The translations under genes were made by a program, and so were the position numbers. Below are positions 37,131 through 47,388 of a stretch of DNA of 64,000 bases, one piece after another. Location: positions 1-64,000 of the forward strand of contig NZ_BPQP01000066.1 in assembly GCF_022179305.1 (NCBI RefSeq). The letters are read 5' to 3'. Source of the DNA: Methylobacterium iners. Lineage in GTDB: Bacteria > Pseudomonadota > Alphaproteobacteria > Rhizobiales > Beijerinckiaceae. The notes under the pieces were generated by a model. It was given only the letters and a program-made list of their open reading frames with translations. It was not told the DNA's origin and did no database searches. Every line of letters begins with the position of its first letter. Position 1 is the stretch's first letter.

Positions 37131-37506
37131 AGCCCGGGCCGCCGAGGGCGGCGATCGACGTTCCTATCATGCGACGTGGTTTCGACCCTCGCCGGAAGCT
37201 ATCGAGGCGTGGGGCGTCACGCGCCCGGGCGGCCGAACCCGCTCGACCGTTACGCGCCGTCCGCTGGTCCCCGCCTGGGGGCGCCTTAGAACCCGGCCTG
37301 CATCCTCTTGGTTGTGCACGAGGGCGAGGAGCCCCCGACTTATGGCAGATCGAACCGTTGCGGCTCCACCGATCGAGGCGGAGATGAACCGGCATCCGGA
37401 TGCCCTCGCCGCCCGGCCCGGCCGGCGGATGGGGCCGATGGGTATCTGAGGTGACGGCGCCGACGGGCATCCGGCGCGTCGAGGCTGCGACCATACGGAG
37501 AGAAGG
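37131..37506. other. Intergenic region, tiny frame only
   Basis: About 375 bases without a recognisable gene. A 35-codon frame from the ATG at 37342 follows GAGGAG but has a low-complexity product and no known relatives, so I do not call it. Confidence 0.4.
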
Positions 37507-37755
37507 GTGAAGTCACGTCTGGAGGAGCTGAAGGGCGATCCGGCCTTCCGCCAAGCGGTCCACGCGGTGCGGGGCGCGGCGAGCGTGCTGAGCGGCCGGG
37601 CGGTCACGCCCGAGGAGGCGGAGCTGCTGGTGAGCTTCGCCCTGGCCGCTTACGCCAATGCCGGCGGCCTCACCGAGCCGAGCCTGAGCCGCCTCGCGCG
37701 GTTTTCCGACAGGCTCGGGCCGGAGGAGAGCTTCGAGAGCCTGATGAAGCATTGA
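37507..37755 (+). CDS. Small hypothetical protein
   Basis: An 82-residue soluble, mostly helical protein (VKSRLEELKGDPAFRQAVHAV, then PEEAELLVSFALAAYANAGG). It starts at a GTG (37507) after GGAGAGAAGG. The family is unknown. It stands alone between DUF72 and a convergent small gene. Confidence 0.6.
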   Translation: MKSRLEELKGDPAFRQAVHAVRGAASVLSGRAVTPEEAELLVSFALAAYANAGGLTEPSLSRLARFSDRLGPEESFESLMKH

Positions 37756-37906
37756 GGGCGAGGATCGGGGCCGTGGGCCCCGAGCGGTCTCGAACATCTC
37801 CGGCCATCACGGGTTGGCCGGATGCGTATTCTCCCCGCCTCGCCCGCCCGGCATCCGCTGCGGCGGGCGATCCTTTGGCTTGCTCGCGCAACGGTTCCGT
37901 CTCGCC

Positions 37907-38161
37907 CTAATCCTCCCAGGATCGCAGTCCGAGGATCAGCGTCGTCACGACCACCGATCCTGCGATGAGCGAGGACAGGATGATCTGGTCCGTCGGATCG
38001 GCCGTGAAGGCATGGGCCACCGTCGGCCCGATCACGGCGCAGCCGGCCCCGGCAAGGATCGCGGCGGATTTTGGCGTCACCTTCGACCTCGTCTTGCGCT
38101 GCGGCCCCGGCGAAGGGGAAACCCTGGGTTCCGACGGTTTGTGCCGTGACGATACCGTCAC
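37907..38161 (-). CDS. Small hypothetical membrane protein
   Basis: An 84-residue protein with a basic N-terminal 30 residues and two hydrophobic stretches (SAAILAGAGCAVIGPTVAHA and IILSSLIAGSVVVTTLILGL). It is probably a two-helix inner-membrane protein. No family is recognised. It diverges from the SMP-30-like gene 53 bases away. Confidence 0.5.
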   Translation of the reverse strand: MTVSSRHKPSEPRVSPSPGPQRKTRSKVTPKSAAILAGAGCAVIGPTVAHAFTADPTDQIILSSLIAGSVVVTTLILGLRSWED

Positions 38162-38214
38162 AGTGCCGGCAGCATCTCCGAGGCCCGGATCTGAACGCCC
38201 CGCCGGAGGTTTGC

Positions 38215-39459
38215 ATGGCCATGACCGATCCCGCCGACAGCCCCTCTCGCCACCCGTCGATCGTCGACGCGGCGGGAGTGGCCCCGCTCTCCCGGCGCGG
38301 ATTCCTCGGCGCGGCCGGCGGAGTCGCCCTCGGTGCGAGCGCCCTGGCGGCCGGTCGGGCCGAGGCTGCCGAGACGGGAGCGCCCGTCGGCCAGCCGCCG
38401 CGCCGCTTCGGTGCCGAGGCCGATCCGATCCTCCTCCCCGATCCCGACGTCGTCGCCCTGGACCCGGCCTTCGGGTCCCTGACCGTCGGCAGTGCCGTGA
38501 TCGAACGCGTCTGGACGGGCGGCGAATGGCTCGAGGGCCCGGCCTGGTCCGCCATGGGCCGCTACCTGGTCTTCAGCGATGTCCGGCGGAGCCGCCAGCA
38601 CCGCCACCTCTGGGAGGACGGCGCGGTCACGGTCTTCCGCGCCGACTCCTATAACAGCAACGGCAACGCCTTCGATTTCGGGGGGCGCCAGCTCGTCTGC
38701 GAGCATTTCAACCGGCGCGTCGTGCGCTTCGAGCATGACGGGACGAGGCGGGTGCTGGCGGACGCCTTCGAGGGCCGCTCCCTCAACTCCCCCAACGACG
38801 TCGTGCCGCATCCGGACGGGAGCGTCTGGTTCACCGACCCGACCTACGGCACGAATCTGGCCGAGGGCCGGCCCGACGAGCCCGGCGGGCCGACCAACCC
38901 CCTCGGCCGGCTCAACCCCCGCGTAGGGATCGAGACCACCCTCCCGCCGGCCGGCACCCCGCGCGCGGGCCCCGGTCTCTACCGCTGGGATTCCTGCGGC
39001 CGGGTCGCGCAGGTGCTGGGCGAGACCGAGCTCGGGATGCCGAACGGGCTCGCCTTCTCGCCCGACCACAGGACCCTCTACGTCACCAGCACCGGTCAGG
39101 GGCCCGGCGAGCCGCCGCCGCGCGCCGGCGACGGGGCCATCCACGCCTTCACCGTGGAGGGGGACCGCCTGGCGAGCGGCCGCCGGCTGTTCGACATGGT
39201 GGTCGAGGGCGTTCGGTGCGGGCCGGACGGACTCAAGGTCGACGTCTTCGGCAATCTCTGGTGCGCGGCGAGCGGGCCGGCCGGCTACGCCGGCGTCGTG
39301 GTGCTGGAGCCCGGCGGCAGGCCGATCGGGCGCATCCGCCTGCCGGAGGTCTGCGCGAATGTCAGCTTCGGGGGGCCGCGCCGGAACATCCTGTTCATGA
39401 CGGCGACGCGGTCGCTCTACCGGCTGCAGGTCAATGTCCAGGGCGCGGCCCCGAGCTGA
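38215..39459 (+). CDS. Exported SMP-30/gluconolactonase-like protein
   Basis: A 414-residue beta-propeller of the SMP-30/gluconolactonase/LRE-like family, which hydrolyses sugar lactones with a bound divalent metal. It carries a twin-arginine signal (SRRGFLGAAGGVALG, near 25-40), so it is exported folded. The metal and active-site motifs are visible: WLEGPAWSAMGRYLVFSDV with the first Glu, LNSPNDVVPHPDGSVWFTDPTYG, and LGMPNGLAFSPD near 280. A GGAGGT site precedes the ATG at 38215. Periplasmic sugar oxidation fits the oxidative lifestyle suggested by nearby paoABC. Confidence 0.87.
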   Translation: MAMTDPADSPSRHPSIVDAAGVAPLSRRGFLGAAGGVALGASALAAGRAEAAETGAPVGQPPRRFGAEADPILLPDPDVVALDPAFGSLTVGSAVIERVWTGGEWLEGPAWSAMGRYLVFSDVRRSRQHRHLWEDGAVTVFRADSYNSNGNAFDFGGRQLVCEHFNRRVVRFEHDGTRRVLADAFEGRSLNSPNDVVPHPDGSVWFTDPTYGTNLAEGRPDEPGGPTNPLGRLNPRVGIETTLPPAGTPRAGPGLYRWDSCGRVAQVLGETELGMPNGLAFSPDHRTLYVTSTGQGPGEPPPRAGDGAIHAFTVEGDRLASGRRLFDMVVEGVRCGPDGLKVDVFGNLWCAASGPAGYAGVVVLEPGGRPIGRIRLPEVCANVSFGGPRRNILFMTATRSLYRLQVNVQGAAPS

Positions 39460-39479
39460 CGCATCACCATCGAGGCCGG

Positions 39480-39926
39480 ATGACCGAGCACCCCCACGAT
39501 CTCGGCGCGCGGCGCCTGACCAAGGCGGACCCGCGGCTCTGGGCCGTCCTCGCCCTCGCGGCCGTCTTCCTGGGGCTCGGCGCGCTCTTCGTCCTGTCGC
39601 CCTCGGCGGGTGCCGCGATCTTCGGCCTGCCTGCGCCCGGCGGCCTCGCGGACGGCTACCTGCGCGCGATCGGGTTCCGGGACCTTGCCCTGGCGCTCTA
39701 CCTCGCCGGGCTGGCCTTCCTCGCGTCGCGCCGGTCCGTCTCGATCGTCCTGGGATCGAGCCTCGTCATCCCGGTCTGCGACACGATCCTCGTCTGGTCG
39801 TCGGGGGCAGCCCCCTGGCAGATCGCGCTCCATCTCGGCAGCGGCGCCGTGCTGCTCGTCCTGACGCTCTGGGTCTCGGGGCCGCGGCAGGCTCCCCACC
39901 GGTCCGGGGCTCCCGATGATTCCTGA
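39480..39926 (+). CDS. DUF4267-family membrane protein
   Basis: A 148-residue protein with four hydrophobic segments (from WAVLALAAVFLGLGALFVLS to LHLGSGAVLLVLTLWVS) and the central AIGFRDLALALYLAGL typical of DUF4267. The function of the family is unknown. It begins 20 bases after the lactonase gene after GAGG and is likely co-transcribed with it. Confidence 0.75.
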   Translation: MTEHPHDLGARRLTKADPRLWAVLALAAVFLGLGALFVLSPSAGAAIFGLPAPGGLADGYLRAIGFRDLALALYLAGLAFLASRRSVSIVLGSSLVIPVCDTILVWSSGAAPWQIALHLGSGAVLLVLTLWVSGPRQAPHRSGAPDDS

Positions 39927-40091
39927 CCGCCTCCGACGAGGATCGCCCAGGCTACGAAACCGATGGCGACGGGCACTGAACCACACCGGTCCCGGCCGGG
40001 TTCTCGTGGAAGGACCGGAGAGATCGGGCGGCGTCCATGCCCGACGCAGGCTGCCTGCAAGGTCCAGCGCGGACGTGTCGAGAGGTGCCCG

Positions 40092-40304
40092 ATGACCGCT
40101 GACGGAAAGGGCGAGGACCGCGCCGAAGGCTTCGCCGGTGCCGGCGTGGCCACGAGCCCGGAGCATCCCAGCCAGAGCAGCCCGGACCACATCAAGGACG
40201 GGGACCGCACCCGGAGCAACCGCAGCCTCACCGGGGCCGATCGCCCTGCAGGCGGAAAACCGGATCCCGACCGTCCCAAGCTCGAGGACCGCTACAAGCC
40301 CTGA
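40092..40304 (+). CDS. Small hydrophilic hypothetical protein
   Basis: A 70-residue, highly charged and probably disordered protein ([20 protein letters not shown] ... LEDRYKP). GAGAGGTG lies upstream of the ATG. The composition resembles small stress-related hydrophilic proteins of alphaproteobacteria, but no family can be named. Confidence 0.5.
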   Translation: MTADGKGEDRAEGFAGAGVATSPEHPSQSSPDHIKDGDRTRSNRSLTGADRPAGGKPDPDRPKLEDRYKP

Positions 40305-40516
40305 TCTGGCGCGGGGAGACCGACCGGATCGCTCAGTCATCGCCCGGCGGCAGCCTTCCCGGTCTCGGCCTTTCAGGTCGCCCGGGTGCGACAAGAACCG
40401 AGAGGAACGCGATCCCGCCCCTCAAGCTTGGACCAAGTTCCCGCCCTGGCGCGTTCCCCCGAGCCTCACGCCCTTCCCTTGCCGTCTTGCCCCCTGCAAC
40501 AGGTCCAGGTCACGCC
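40305..40516. other. Presumed promoter region of paoABC
   Basis: About 210 bases with no gene; it must hold the promoter of the aldehyde oxidoreductase operon. I could not place a convincing -35/-10 pair. Confidence 0.4.
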
Positions 40517-41149
40517 ATGCCGAACTTCGGAGAGATCGAGTTGAGCCGGCGCGACGTTGTCGCCGGTGCGGCGGCCTGCGCGGCGGCCACCGGCGTGCCA
40601 TCGTCAGCGCGCGCCGGGACGGGACCCGAGGGGCCGGTGATGGCGAAGGTCTCCCTGACCGTCAACGGCGAGCGGCGCGAGCTCGAGCTCGACACCCGCA
40701 CGAGCCTCCTCGACGCGGCGCGCGAGCACCTGCGGCTCACCGGCTCGAAGAAGGGCTGCGATCACGGGCAGTGCGGCGCCTGCACGATGATCGTCGACGG
40801 GCGGCGCATCAATTCCTGCCTGACGCTCGCCGTCATGCACCAGGACAGCGAGGTCGTCACGATCGAGGGACTCGGCGACCCGCGCGGCCTCCATCCGATG
40901 CAGGCGGCCTTCATCAAGCACGACGGCTACCAGTGCGGCTACTGCACGCCGGGCCAGATCTGTTCCGGCGTCGCGGTGCTGGCCGAGATCAAGGCCGGCA
41001 TCCCGAGCCATGTCAGCGCCGACCTGAACGCCCGGCCGGAGGCCACCCCCGCCGAGATCCGCGAGCGCATGAGCGGCAATCTCTGCCGCTGCGGCGCCTA
41101 TTCCAACATCGTCGAGGCGATGACCGAGATCGCCGGGAGGCAGGCATGA
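40517..41149 (+). CDS. paoA: Aldehyde oxidoreductase 2Fe-2S subunit
   Basis: The small iron-sulfur subunit (210 residues) of a periplasmic molybdenum aldehyde oxidoreductase, as E. coli PaoABC. A twin-arginine signal ([16 protein letters not shown], about 8-25) exports the folded complex. The first 2Fe-2S cluster has Cys in [12 protein letters not shown] and NSC; the second has [10 protein letters not shown] and [12 protein letters not shown]. It passes electrons between the molybdenum centre of PaoC and the FAD of PaoB. Its stop codon overlaps the paoB start (ATGA). Start 40517 is chosen over 40487 because it gives a normal signal peptide. Confidence 0.93.
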   Translation: MPNFGEIELSRRDVVAGAAACAAATGVPSSARAGTGPEGPVMAKVSLTVNGERRELELDTRTSLLDAAREHLRLTGSKKGCDHGQCGACTMIVDGRRINSCLTLAVMHQDSEVVTIEGLGDPRGLHPMQAAFIKHDGYQCGYCTPGQICSGVAVLAEIKAGIPSHVSADLNARPEATPAEIRERMSGNLCRCGAYSNIVEAMTEIAGRQA

Positions 41150-42096
41150 AGGCCTTCACCTACGAGCGCCCCGGCACCCCCGCCGAGGCCGCAGCGGCCG
41201 TCGCCCGCAGACCCGGCGCCAAGTTCATCGCCGGCGGCACGAACCTGCTCGACCTGATGAAGCTGCAGATCGAGACGCCGACGCACCTCGTCGACGTGAA
41301 CGGGCTCGGCCTCGACCGGATCGAGCCGACCCCGGAGGGCGGCCTGCGCATCGGTGCGCTGGTGCGCAACACCGACCTCGCCGCCGATGCGCGGGTCCGG
41401 CGGGACTACGCCGTGCTCGCCCGCGCGCTGCTGGCCGGCGCCTCGGGGCAGCTGCGCAACCAGGCCACCACCGCCGGCAACCTGCTGCAGCGAACCCGCT
41501 GCCCCTACTTCTACGACACGGCGCAGCCCTGCAACAAACGCCAGCCCGGATCGGGCTGCTCGGCAATCGACGGCGTCAGCCGGACGCTCGCCGTCATCGG
41601 CACGAGCGACGCCTGCATCGCGACCCATCCGGGCGACATGGCGGTGGCCATGCGCGTCCTCGACGCGACGGTGGAGACCGTTGATGCCGAAGGGTCCCAG
41701 CGGACGATCCCGATCGCCGATTTCCACCGGCTGCCCGGCGACACGCCGCATATCGAGACGGCCCTGAAGCCCGGCGAGCTCATCACCGCGGTCACGCTGC
41801 CCAAGCCGCCGGGCGGGGCGCAGGTCTACCGCAAGGTGCGCGACCGCGCTTCCTACGCCTACGCCCTTGTCTCGGTCGCGGTGGTGGTGCAGCCGGACGG
41901 CACGGGCCGCGTCGCGCTGGGCGCCGTGGCGCACAAGCCCTGGCGCCTCGAGGCGGCGGAGGCCGAGCTGCCGCGCGGCGCCAGGGCGGTGACGGAGCGG
42001 CTGCTGGCCGGCGCCAAGCCGACCCACGAGAACGCCTACAAGCTGAAGCTGGCCGAGCGCACGCTCGGAGCGGCGCTCACCCAAGCGAGGGCCTGA
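41146..42096 (+). CDS. paoB: Aldehyde oxidoreductase FAD subunit
   Basis: The 316-residue FAD-binding subunit of the same enzyme. The FAD motif [15 protein letters not shown] lies near residue 25-39, and [17 protein letters not shown] near 100. It has the extra cysteine insertion [20 protein letters not shown] that in PaoB binds a 4Fe-4S cluster, absent from simpler xanthine dehydrogenase FAD subunits. The coupled overlap with paoA and the 3-base gap to paoC mark one operon. Confidence 0.93.
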   Translation: MKAFTYERPGTPAEAAAAVARRPGAKFIAGGTNLLDLMKLQIETPTHLVDVNGLGLDRIEPTPEGGLRIGALVRNTDLAADARVRRDYAVLARALLAGASGQLRNQATTAGNLLQRTRCPYFYDTAQPCNKRQPGSGCSAIDGVSRTLAVIGTSDACIATHPGDMAVAMRVLDATVETVDAEGSQRTIPIADFHRLPGDTPHIETALKPGELITAVTLPKPPGGAQVYRKVRDRASYAYALVSVAVVVQPDGTGRVALGAVAHKPWRLEAAEAELPRGARAVTERLLAGAKPTHENAYKLKLAERTLGAALTQARA

Positions 42097-42099
42097 ACC

Positions 42100-44319
42100 A
42101 TGAAGTTCGAGACCCCCGCTGGGCAGAACCCGATTGATCAGCTCAAGGTCGTGGGCCGGTCCACCGACCGGATCGACGGCAAGTACAAGACGACGGGCAC
42201 CGCGCCCTACGCCTATGAGCGGCACGACGTGGTGCCGAACCAGGCCTACGGCTACGTGCTCGGCGCGGGCATCGCCAAGGGCCGCCTGCGTGGCATGGAC
42301 GTCGCGGCGGCCTGGAAGGCGCCCGGCGTCCTCGCGGTCCTGACCACCCTCGACATCCCCAAGCTCGGCCTGGGCAAGATGAACACCGCGAACCTGTTCG
42401 GCGGTGCGGAGGTGCAGCACTACCATCAGGCGATCGCCGTCGTGGTGGCGGAGACCTTCGAGCAGGCCCGGGCGGCGTCGTTCCTGATCCGGCCGGACTA
42501 CGCGCCCGAGGACGGCCGCTTCGACCTCGCCGCGGAGGCGCGGTCCGCCAAGCCCGTCGGCGCGGACAGCGCGGAGGGCAGCGGCGGCGGGCCCGAGGAT
42601 CGGGTAGGCGATTTCGAGGGCGCCTTCGCGGCCGCGGCCGTCAAGCTCGACGAGACCTACACGACCCCCGACGAGACCCACGCCATGCTGGAGCCGCACG
42701 CGACCATCGCGGCCTGGCAGGGCGACCGGCTCACGCTCTGGACCTCCAACCAGATGATCGCCTGGAGCAAGGGCAGCGTCGCCAAGATCCTCGGCATCCC
42801 GCCCGAGAACGTCCGGGTCGACTCGCCCTATATCGGGGGCGGCTTCGGGGCCAAGCTGTTCGTGCGGGCCGACGCCGTGATCGCCGCCCTGGCGGCGAAG
42901 GCGGCGCGGCGGCCGGTCAAGCTGGCGCTGACCCGTCCGCTCATCGCCAACAACACCACGCACCGCCCGGCCACGATCCAGCGCATCCGCATCGGCGCGA
43001 CGAGGGACGGCACCATCACGGCCATCGCGCACGAGAGCACCTCGGGCAACCTCCCCGAGGGCCGGCCCGAGACCGCCGTCGACCAGACCAAGCTCCTCTA
43101 TGCCGGCGCCAACCGGCTGACCGCGATGCGCCTCGCCCGGCTCGACCTGCCCGAGGGCAACGCCATGCGGGCGCCCGGCGAGGCGCCCGGCCTCATGGCC
43201 CTCGAGGTCGCCATGGACGAGATGGCGGAGAGGCTCGGGCTCGACCCCGTCGCCTTCCGCGTCAAGAACGACACCCAGGTCGATCCGGGCCACCCGGAGC
43301 GGCGCTTCTCGCATCGCGACCTCGTCGGGTGCCTGCGGCTCGGCGCGGAGCGGTTCGGCTGGGCACGGCGAAGCGCCAAGCCCGGCCAGGTTCGCGACGG
43401 CCAATGGCTCGTCGGCCTCGGCGTGGCCGCGGGCTTCCGCAACAATCTCCTGACGAAATCCGCCGCCCGCGTCCGCCTGGATGGGCGCGGGATCCTCACG
43501 GTCGAGACCGACATGACCGACATCGGCACGGGCAGCTACACCATCATCGCCCAGACCGTGGCCGAGATGATGGGCGTGTCCCTCGATCAGGTGGTCGTGC
43601 GCCTCGGCGACTCGGACTTCCCGGCCTCGGCCGGATCGGGCGGGCAATGGGGCGCCAACAACGCGACGGCGGGCGTCTACGCGGCCTGCGTGAAGCTGCG
43701 CGAGGCCGTGGCCCAGCGGCTCGGCGTCAACTCCGCGGACGCGGCCTTCGCCGACGGCGAGGTCCGCGCGGGCAACCGGGGCACGCCGCTCGCGCAGGCG
43801 GCGGCCGCGGGCGAGCTCGTGGCGGAGGACGGCATCGAGTACGGTGACATCGCCAAGTCGCACCAGCAATCCACCTTCGCCGGCCATTTCGTGGAGGTCG
43901 GTGTCGACGTCGACACGGCCGAGGTCCGGGTGCGGCGCATGCTGGCGGTCTGCGCGGCGGGGCGCATCCTCAACCCGAAATCCGCCCGCAGCCAGGTCAT
44001 CGGCGGGATGACCATGGGCGTCGGCTCCGCCCTGATGGAGGAGCTCGCCGTCGACAAGAAGCGCGGCTTCTTCGTCAACCACGATCTGGCCACTTACGAG
44101 GTGCCGGTCCATGCCGACATCCCGCACCAGGAGGTGATCTTCCTCGACGAGGTCGATCCGATGTCCTCCCCGATGAAGGCCAAGGGCGTGGGCGAGCTCG
44201 GCATCTGCGGCGTCGGCGCGGCGCTCGCCAACGCCGTCTACAACGCCACCGGCGTGCGGGTTCGCGACTACCCGATCACCCTCGACAAGCTCCTCGACCG
44301 CCTGCCGGACGCGGCGTGA
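42100..44319 (+). CDS. paoC: Aldehyde oxidoreductase molybdopterin subunit
   Basis: The 739-residue catalytic subunit that binds molybdenum cytosine dinucleotide and oxidises aldehydes to acids. Typical segments: YIGGGFGAKLFVRAD, the cofactor-binding NAMRAPGEAPG, GSGGQWGANNATAGVYAAC, and the catalytic Glu in KGVGELGICGVGAALANA near the C-terminus. The cofactor-maturation chaperone PaoD (MocA/XdhC type) is not in the window. In E. coli the enzyme detoxifies aromatic aldehydes; the true substrate here is unknown. Confidence 0.94.
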   Translation: MKFETPAGQNPIDQLKVVGRSTDRIDGKYKTTGTAPYAYERHDVVPNQAYGYVLGAGIAKGRLRGMDVAAAWKAPGVLAVLTTLDIPKLGLGKMNTANLFGGAEVQHYHQAIAVVVAETFEQARAASFLIRPDYAPEDGRFDLAAEARSAKPVGADSAEGSGGGPEDRVGDFEGAFAAAAVKLDETYTTPDETHAMLEPHATIAAWQGDRLTLWTSNQMIAWSKGSVAKILGIPPENVRVDSPYIGGGFGAKLFVRADAVIAALAAKAARRPVKLALTRPLIANNTTHRPATIQRIRIGATRDGTITAIAHESTSGNLPEGRPETAVDQTKLLYAGANRLTAMRLARLDLPEGNAMRAPGEAPGLMALEVAMDEMAERLGLDPVAFRVKNDTQVDPGHPERRFSHRDLVGCLRLGAERFGWARRSAKPGQVRDGQWLVGLGVAAGFRNNLLTKSAARVRLDGRGILTVETDMTDIGTGSYTIIAQTVAEMMGVSLDQVVVRLGDSDFPASAGSGGQWGANNATAGVYAACVKLREAVAQRLGVNSADAAFADGEVRAGNRGTPLAQAAAAGELVAEDGIEYGDIAKSHQQSTFAGHFVEVGVDVDTAEVRVRRMLAVCAAGRILNPKSARSQVIGGMTMGVGSALMEELAVDKKRGFFVNHDLATYEVPVHADIPHQEVIFLDEVDPMSSPMKAKGVGELGICGVGAALANAVYNATGVRVRDYPITLDKLLDRLPDAA

Positions 44320-44347
44320 GGCGCGGAGGCTACCTCGGCCGGTTGCT

Positions 44348-46741
44348 CTACTCGGCCGCCTGCAGGATCACGTCCGACGTCGCCGAGGCAAGGCCCTCGT
44401 CCAGCCCTCGAACGAGATCAGCGATCTCGGCGGCGGGTCCCGCCGGGCTGTAGAGGTAGCCCTGCGCGATGTCGCAGCACTTGAGACGCAGCACCGTCAA
44501 TTGCTGCGGGGTCTCGACGCCCTCCACCGTCACCTCCATCGCGAGGGCTCGCGCCATGGTGGTGATCGCCTCGACGATGGCGATCTTCTCCGGGCGGTCT
44601 TGCAGGTCGCGCACGAAGGAGCGGTCGACCTTGACCTTATTGAACGGGAATTCGGTGAGATAGCTGAGGCTGGAATAGCCTGTGCCGAAATCGTCCAGCG
44701 CGATCCGTACGCCCAGAGCGCGCAGACGCTTGAGGGTCTCTAGGACCCCCGTCTCCCTATCCAGCAGAACGGATTCGGTGATCTCGATCTCCAGCCGCTC
44801 GGCCGCCAATCCGGTCTCGCGCAGCACCGCCGCAACCTCATCGTGGAAGCCTGGCATCCGGACGTGGATCGAGGAGATGTTCACGGCCACCGACAGGCCG
44901 GGCCAGGCGAGCGCATCCATGCAGGCCCGGCGCAGGGCCCAGCGCCCGATTTCGACGATGAAGCCGGTCGCCTCGGAGATGGGGATGATCTCGGCCGGCG
45001 AGACCCAGCCCTGTCCCGGCTTGTGCCAGCGCAGCAGGGCTTCGAGACCGACGACGCGCCCCCGTCTGATGTCGACCAGCGGTTGATAGTGAAGCGTCAG
45101 CTCGCCCGCTTCGAGCGCGATCCGCATGTCCGCATCGAGCTGGCGCTGGCGCAGGGCGCGCACCTCCAGGGACGTGTCGAAGCTGCGCCCGCAGCACTTG
45201 CCGTCCGCTTTGGCGCTGTACAGGGCGAGGTCGGCCCGGCTGAGGAGGCTCGCCGGGTCCTGCGCGTCCCGAGGCGCGTAGGCGAGGCCGATGCTGGCGC
45301 TGATCTCGAGATGCGCATCGCCGACGAGGTAGGGCCGGCGCAATTCGGTGACGATGCTCTCGGCCAGCCGCCTGGCATCCTCTTCGCTCCCAGTGCGATG
45401 GAGGAGGGCGAACTCGTCGCCGCCGAGCCGAAAGACCCGTCCGTGCGGACCGGTAAGGGCCGTCAGGCGCTGCGCGACGCAGCGGAGCAGCTGATCGCCC
45501 ATGGCATGTCCCCGGCTGTCGTTGACCGCCTTGAAGCCGTCGAGGTCGAGGCAGAGCAGCGCTGTCTCAGCCTGCGCGCCCTGCGCGTCCTGACAGACGG
45601 CCTGAACCGCGTCCTGGAACGCCGTGCGGTTGGGCAGCCCGGTCAGCGTGTCATGACTCGCGAGGAAGGCGATGCGCGCCTGCGCGTCCCGGCTCAGGGT
45701 GGTGTCCGAGCCGACACCGCGATAGCCGGCAAAGTTACCTTGCCGGTCATGGGCGGGCTTGCCGTTGAGGCTCCACCAGCAGGCACCGCCCGGCGCGGCG
45801 AGCCGGACGGCCTGATCCTGAAAGGGGATGCGCGCGGCCATGGCCGAGAGAACCGCTCCCACTTCGTCCTCACTCTCTGAGAGGGCGTGTTCGCGAAGCA
45901 GCTCCTCAAGGCTCAGCGCCTGGAGATCGGAGGGGTCCCGGCCCAGGGTAGCGGCCATATGCTGCGGCACGTGGCGCAACCGTCCGTCCCGGTCGGTCTC
46001 CCACAGCCAGTCGCTCGATCCGGCCTCGAAATCCTTGAGAAGCAGGTTGATGGTCTCGCCCTGGTCCTGGACGACGACGCGATGCCGGATGCGCTGGTAG
46101 GACAGCAGGCTCATCCGTCGGAGGCTGAAGCACACGAACAGGCCGTAGACGCCAAGAAGGACCGAGACGTAGGCCCCGAAGGGCGCCTCGCAGCCATAGA
46201 GGCCGATGAAGCCGCCGATGACGATCGGTGCCGCCAGCAGAACCGAGACCGAGAAGATGGGGCCGACGACGTAGGCGTCGGAGATCAGGCCCGCCGTGGT
46301 CGCCACCGCCACCATGCGATGGCCGCTGCCCGAGGGTGCGATGAGGAGCGCAGGCATCGTCGCCCAGGCGAGCCCCAGGGCCAGCGCAAGCCCCTTCGAG
46401 ATCCAGAATCCGCTTCGAACCGCCGCCTCGGTGACCGCGTCGCGAAAAATGTTCCGGTAGTACCAGGTCGTGTAGAGGGTCGCGGCGACGATGAGCGAGA
46501 CGATGCCGGTCAGGCCGGCGAGGTAGACCCGCGAGGCGCTGTCCCAGAACATGTAGGCGATCGCCAGGACGACGGCGACATGGGTGACGGCCGAGTAATT
46601 GGCGAGCTGCAGGGTCTCGTTGAGGAGCTCGGCCTGGGTCTCGACACGGTAGCGGTTCTCGGCCGCGTCAGCGGAGCCGTCCGGTCCGGAGGAGGAGCCG
46701 CCGTTGCGGTGCCGGCGCAGTCGAGCCCAGATCCTCCGCAT
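44348..46741 (-). CDS. Membrane PAS-GGDEF-EAL cyclic-di-GMP enzyme
   Basis: A 797-residue cyclic-di-GMP enzyme. About six membrane helices (about 40-220) precede a PAS-like domain (about 245-365), a GGDEF domain with intact RLGGDEFALL and an EAL domain with intact LEALLRWH, DDFGTGYSSL and EGVET. Both the cyclase and phosphodiesterase residues are present. The N-terminal membrane part is not a known sensor such as MHYT or MASE that I can name. Start 46741 follows GAGATGAG; the frame is open for another 51 codons upstream. It is convergent with paoC, 28 bases apart. Confidence 0.88.
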   Translation of the reverse strand: MRRIWARLRRHRNGGSSSGPDGSADAAENRYRVETQAELLNETLQLANYSAVTHVAVVLAIAYMFWDSASRVYLAGLTGIVSLIVAATLYTTWYYRNIFRDAVTEAAVRSGFWISKGLALALGLAWATMPALLIAPSGSGHRMVAVATTAGLISDAYVVGPIFSVSVLLAAPIVIGGFIGLYGCEAPFGAYVSVLLGVYGLFVCFSLRRMSLLSYQRIRHRVVVQDQGETINLLLKDFEAGSSDWLWETDRDGRLRHVPQHMAATLGRDPSDLQALSLEELLREHALSESEDEVGAVLSAMAARIPFQDQAVRLAAPGGACWWSLNGKPAHDRQGNFAGYRGVGSDTTLSRDAQARIAFLASHDTLTGLPNRTAFQDAVQAVCQDAQGAQAETALLCLDLDGFKAVNDSRGHAMGDQLLRCVAQRLTALTGPHGRVFRLGGDEFALLHRTGSEEDARRLAESIVTELRRPYLVGDAHLEISASIGLAYAPRDAQDPASLLSRADLALYSAKADGKCCGRSFDTSLEVRALRQRQLDADMRIALEAGELTLHYQPLVDIRRGRVVGLEALLRWHKPGQGWVSPAEIIPISEATGFIVEIGRWALRRACMDALAWPGLSVAVNISSIHVRMPGFHDEVAAVLRETGLAAERLEIEITESVLLDRETGVLETLKRLRALGVRIALDDFGTGYSSLSYLTEFPFNKVKVDRSFVRDLQDRPEKIAIVEAITTMARALAMEVTVEGVETPQQLTVLRLKCCDIAQGYLYSPAGPAAEIADLVRGLDEGLASATSDVILQAAE

Positions 46742-47388
46742 CTCATCTCTCGCGCTGCAATCGAGGCTTCGGCAGACCGACGCGGTGTGATCGGGGAATA
46801 AAGACCTCGGCCGTCGTCGAACGAGGATGTACGGCCGAGCGCAGAAACAGAACGTGGGTAGGTCGCACGCGTCTGCTTCCTTCAATACAGGCACAGGCGC
46901 CCTCCGACCGCGGAGGCACCTCTAGGTTGAGGAGCAAGGCCTTGATATTTCATGAAGGTGTTCGGCTGCGCAGCGGATACGCCTGCCTGCGACCTCACAT
47001 CGGTGGATCAATACTGGCCGACGCTACATCGCTTTGATGGAGGACATGAGCTTCCGGGCTATGCGCGGACCTCGCCTGACCGGATGGCCTGAAGGGGCGC
47101 GGCGGATCCGGGGGGATCCGTCGGGGAGGCATGAAACCGACCGGACCTTCTCCAACCAGGATGTGGAGCCCAGGACCTGCACCGACGGCGATCGCTCACC
47201 CCTGCGCGGGGGAGACTTCTTGTCCGCTGCGCGTCACGACCGGTACGTCGACCGGCATGGGGAAAAGATCTCCACGCGAAGCCGGGGCGCCGGTCAGGAG
47301 CTTTCCTCCCGATCGCTTCTTCAAGCCGTGTCGCTCCAGGCCCCCACGGGCATGTGGGTGCCTGACGCGAGGGCGGCTACTCAGGTTC
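46742..47388. other. Long intergenic region, no gene recognised
   Basis: Nearly 650 bases between two minus-strand genes. Plus-strand frames are open but have random composition. The stretch 46920-47035 is less GC-rich and probably holds the promoter of the cyclic-di-GMP gene. I see no RNA gene or repeat. Confidence 0.45.

Noticed and set aside
37342-37449. A 35-codon frame after GAGGAG
   Set aside because: Too short and low in complexity; no relatives come to mind and no coding pattern can be judged.
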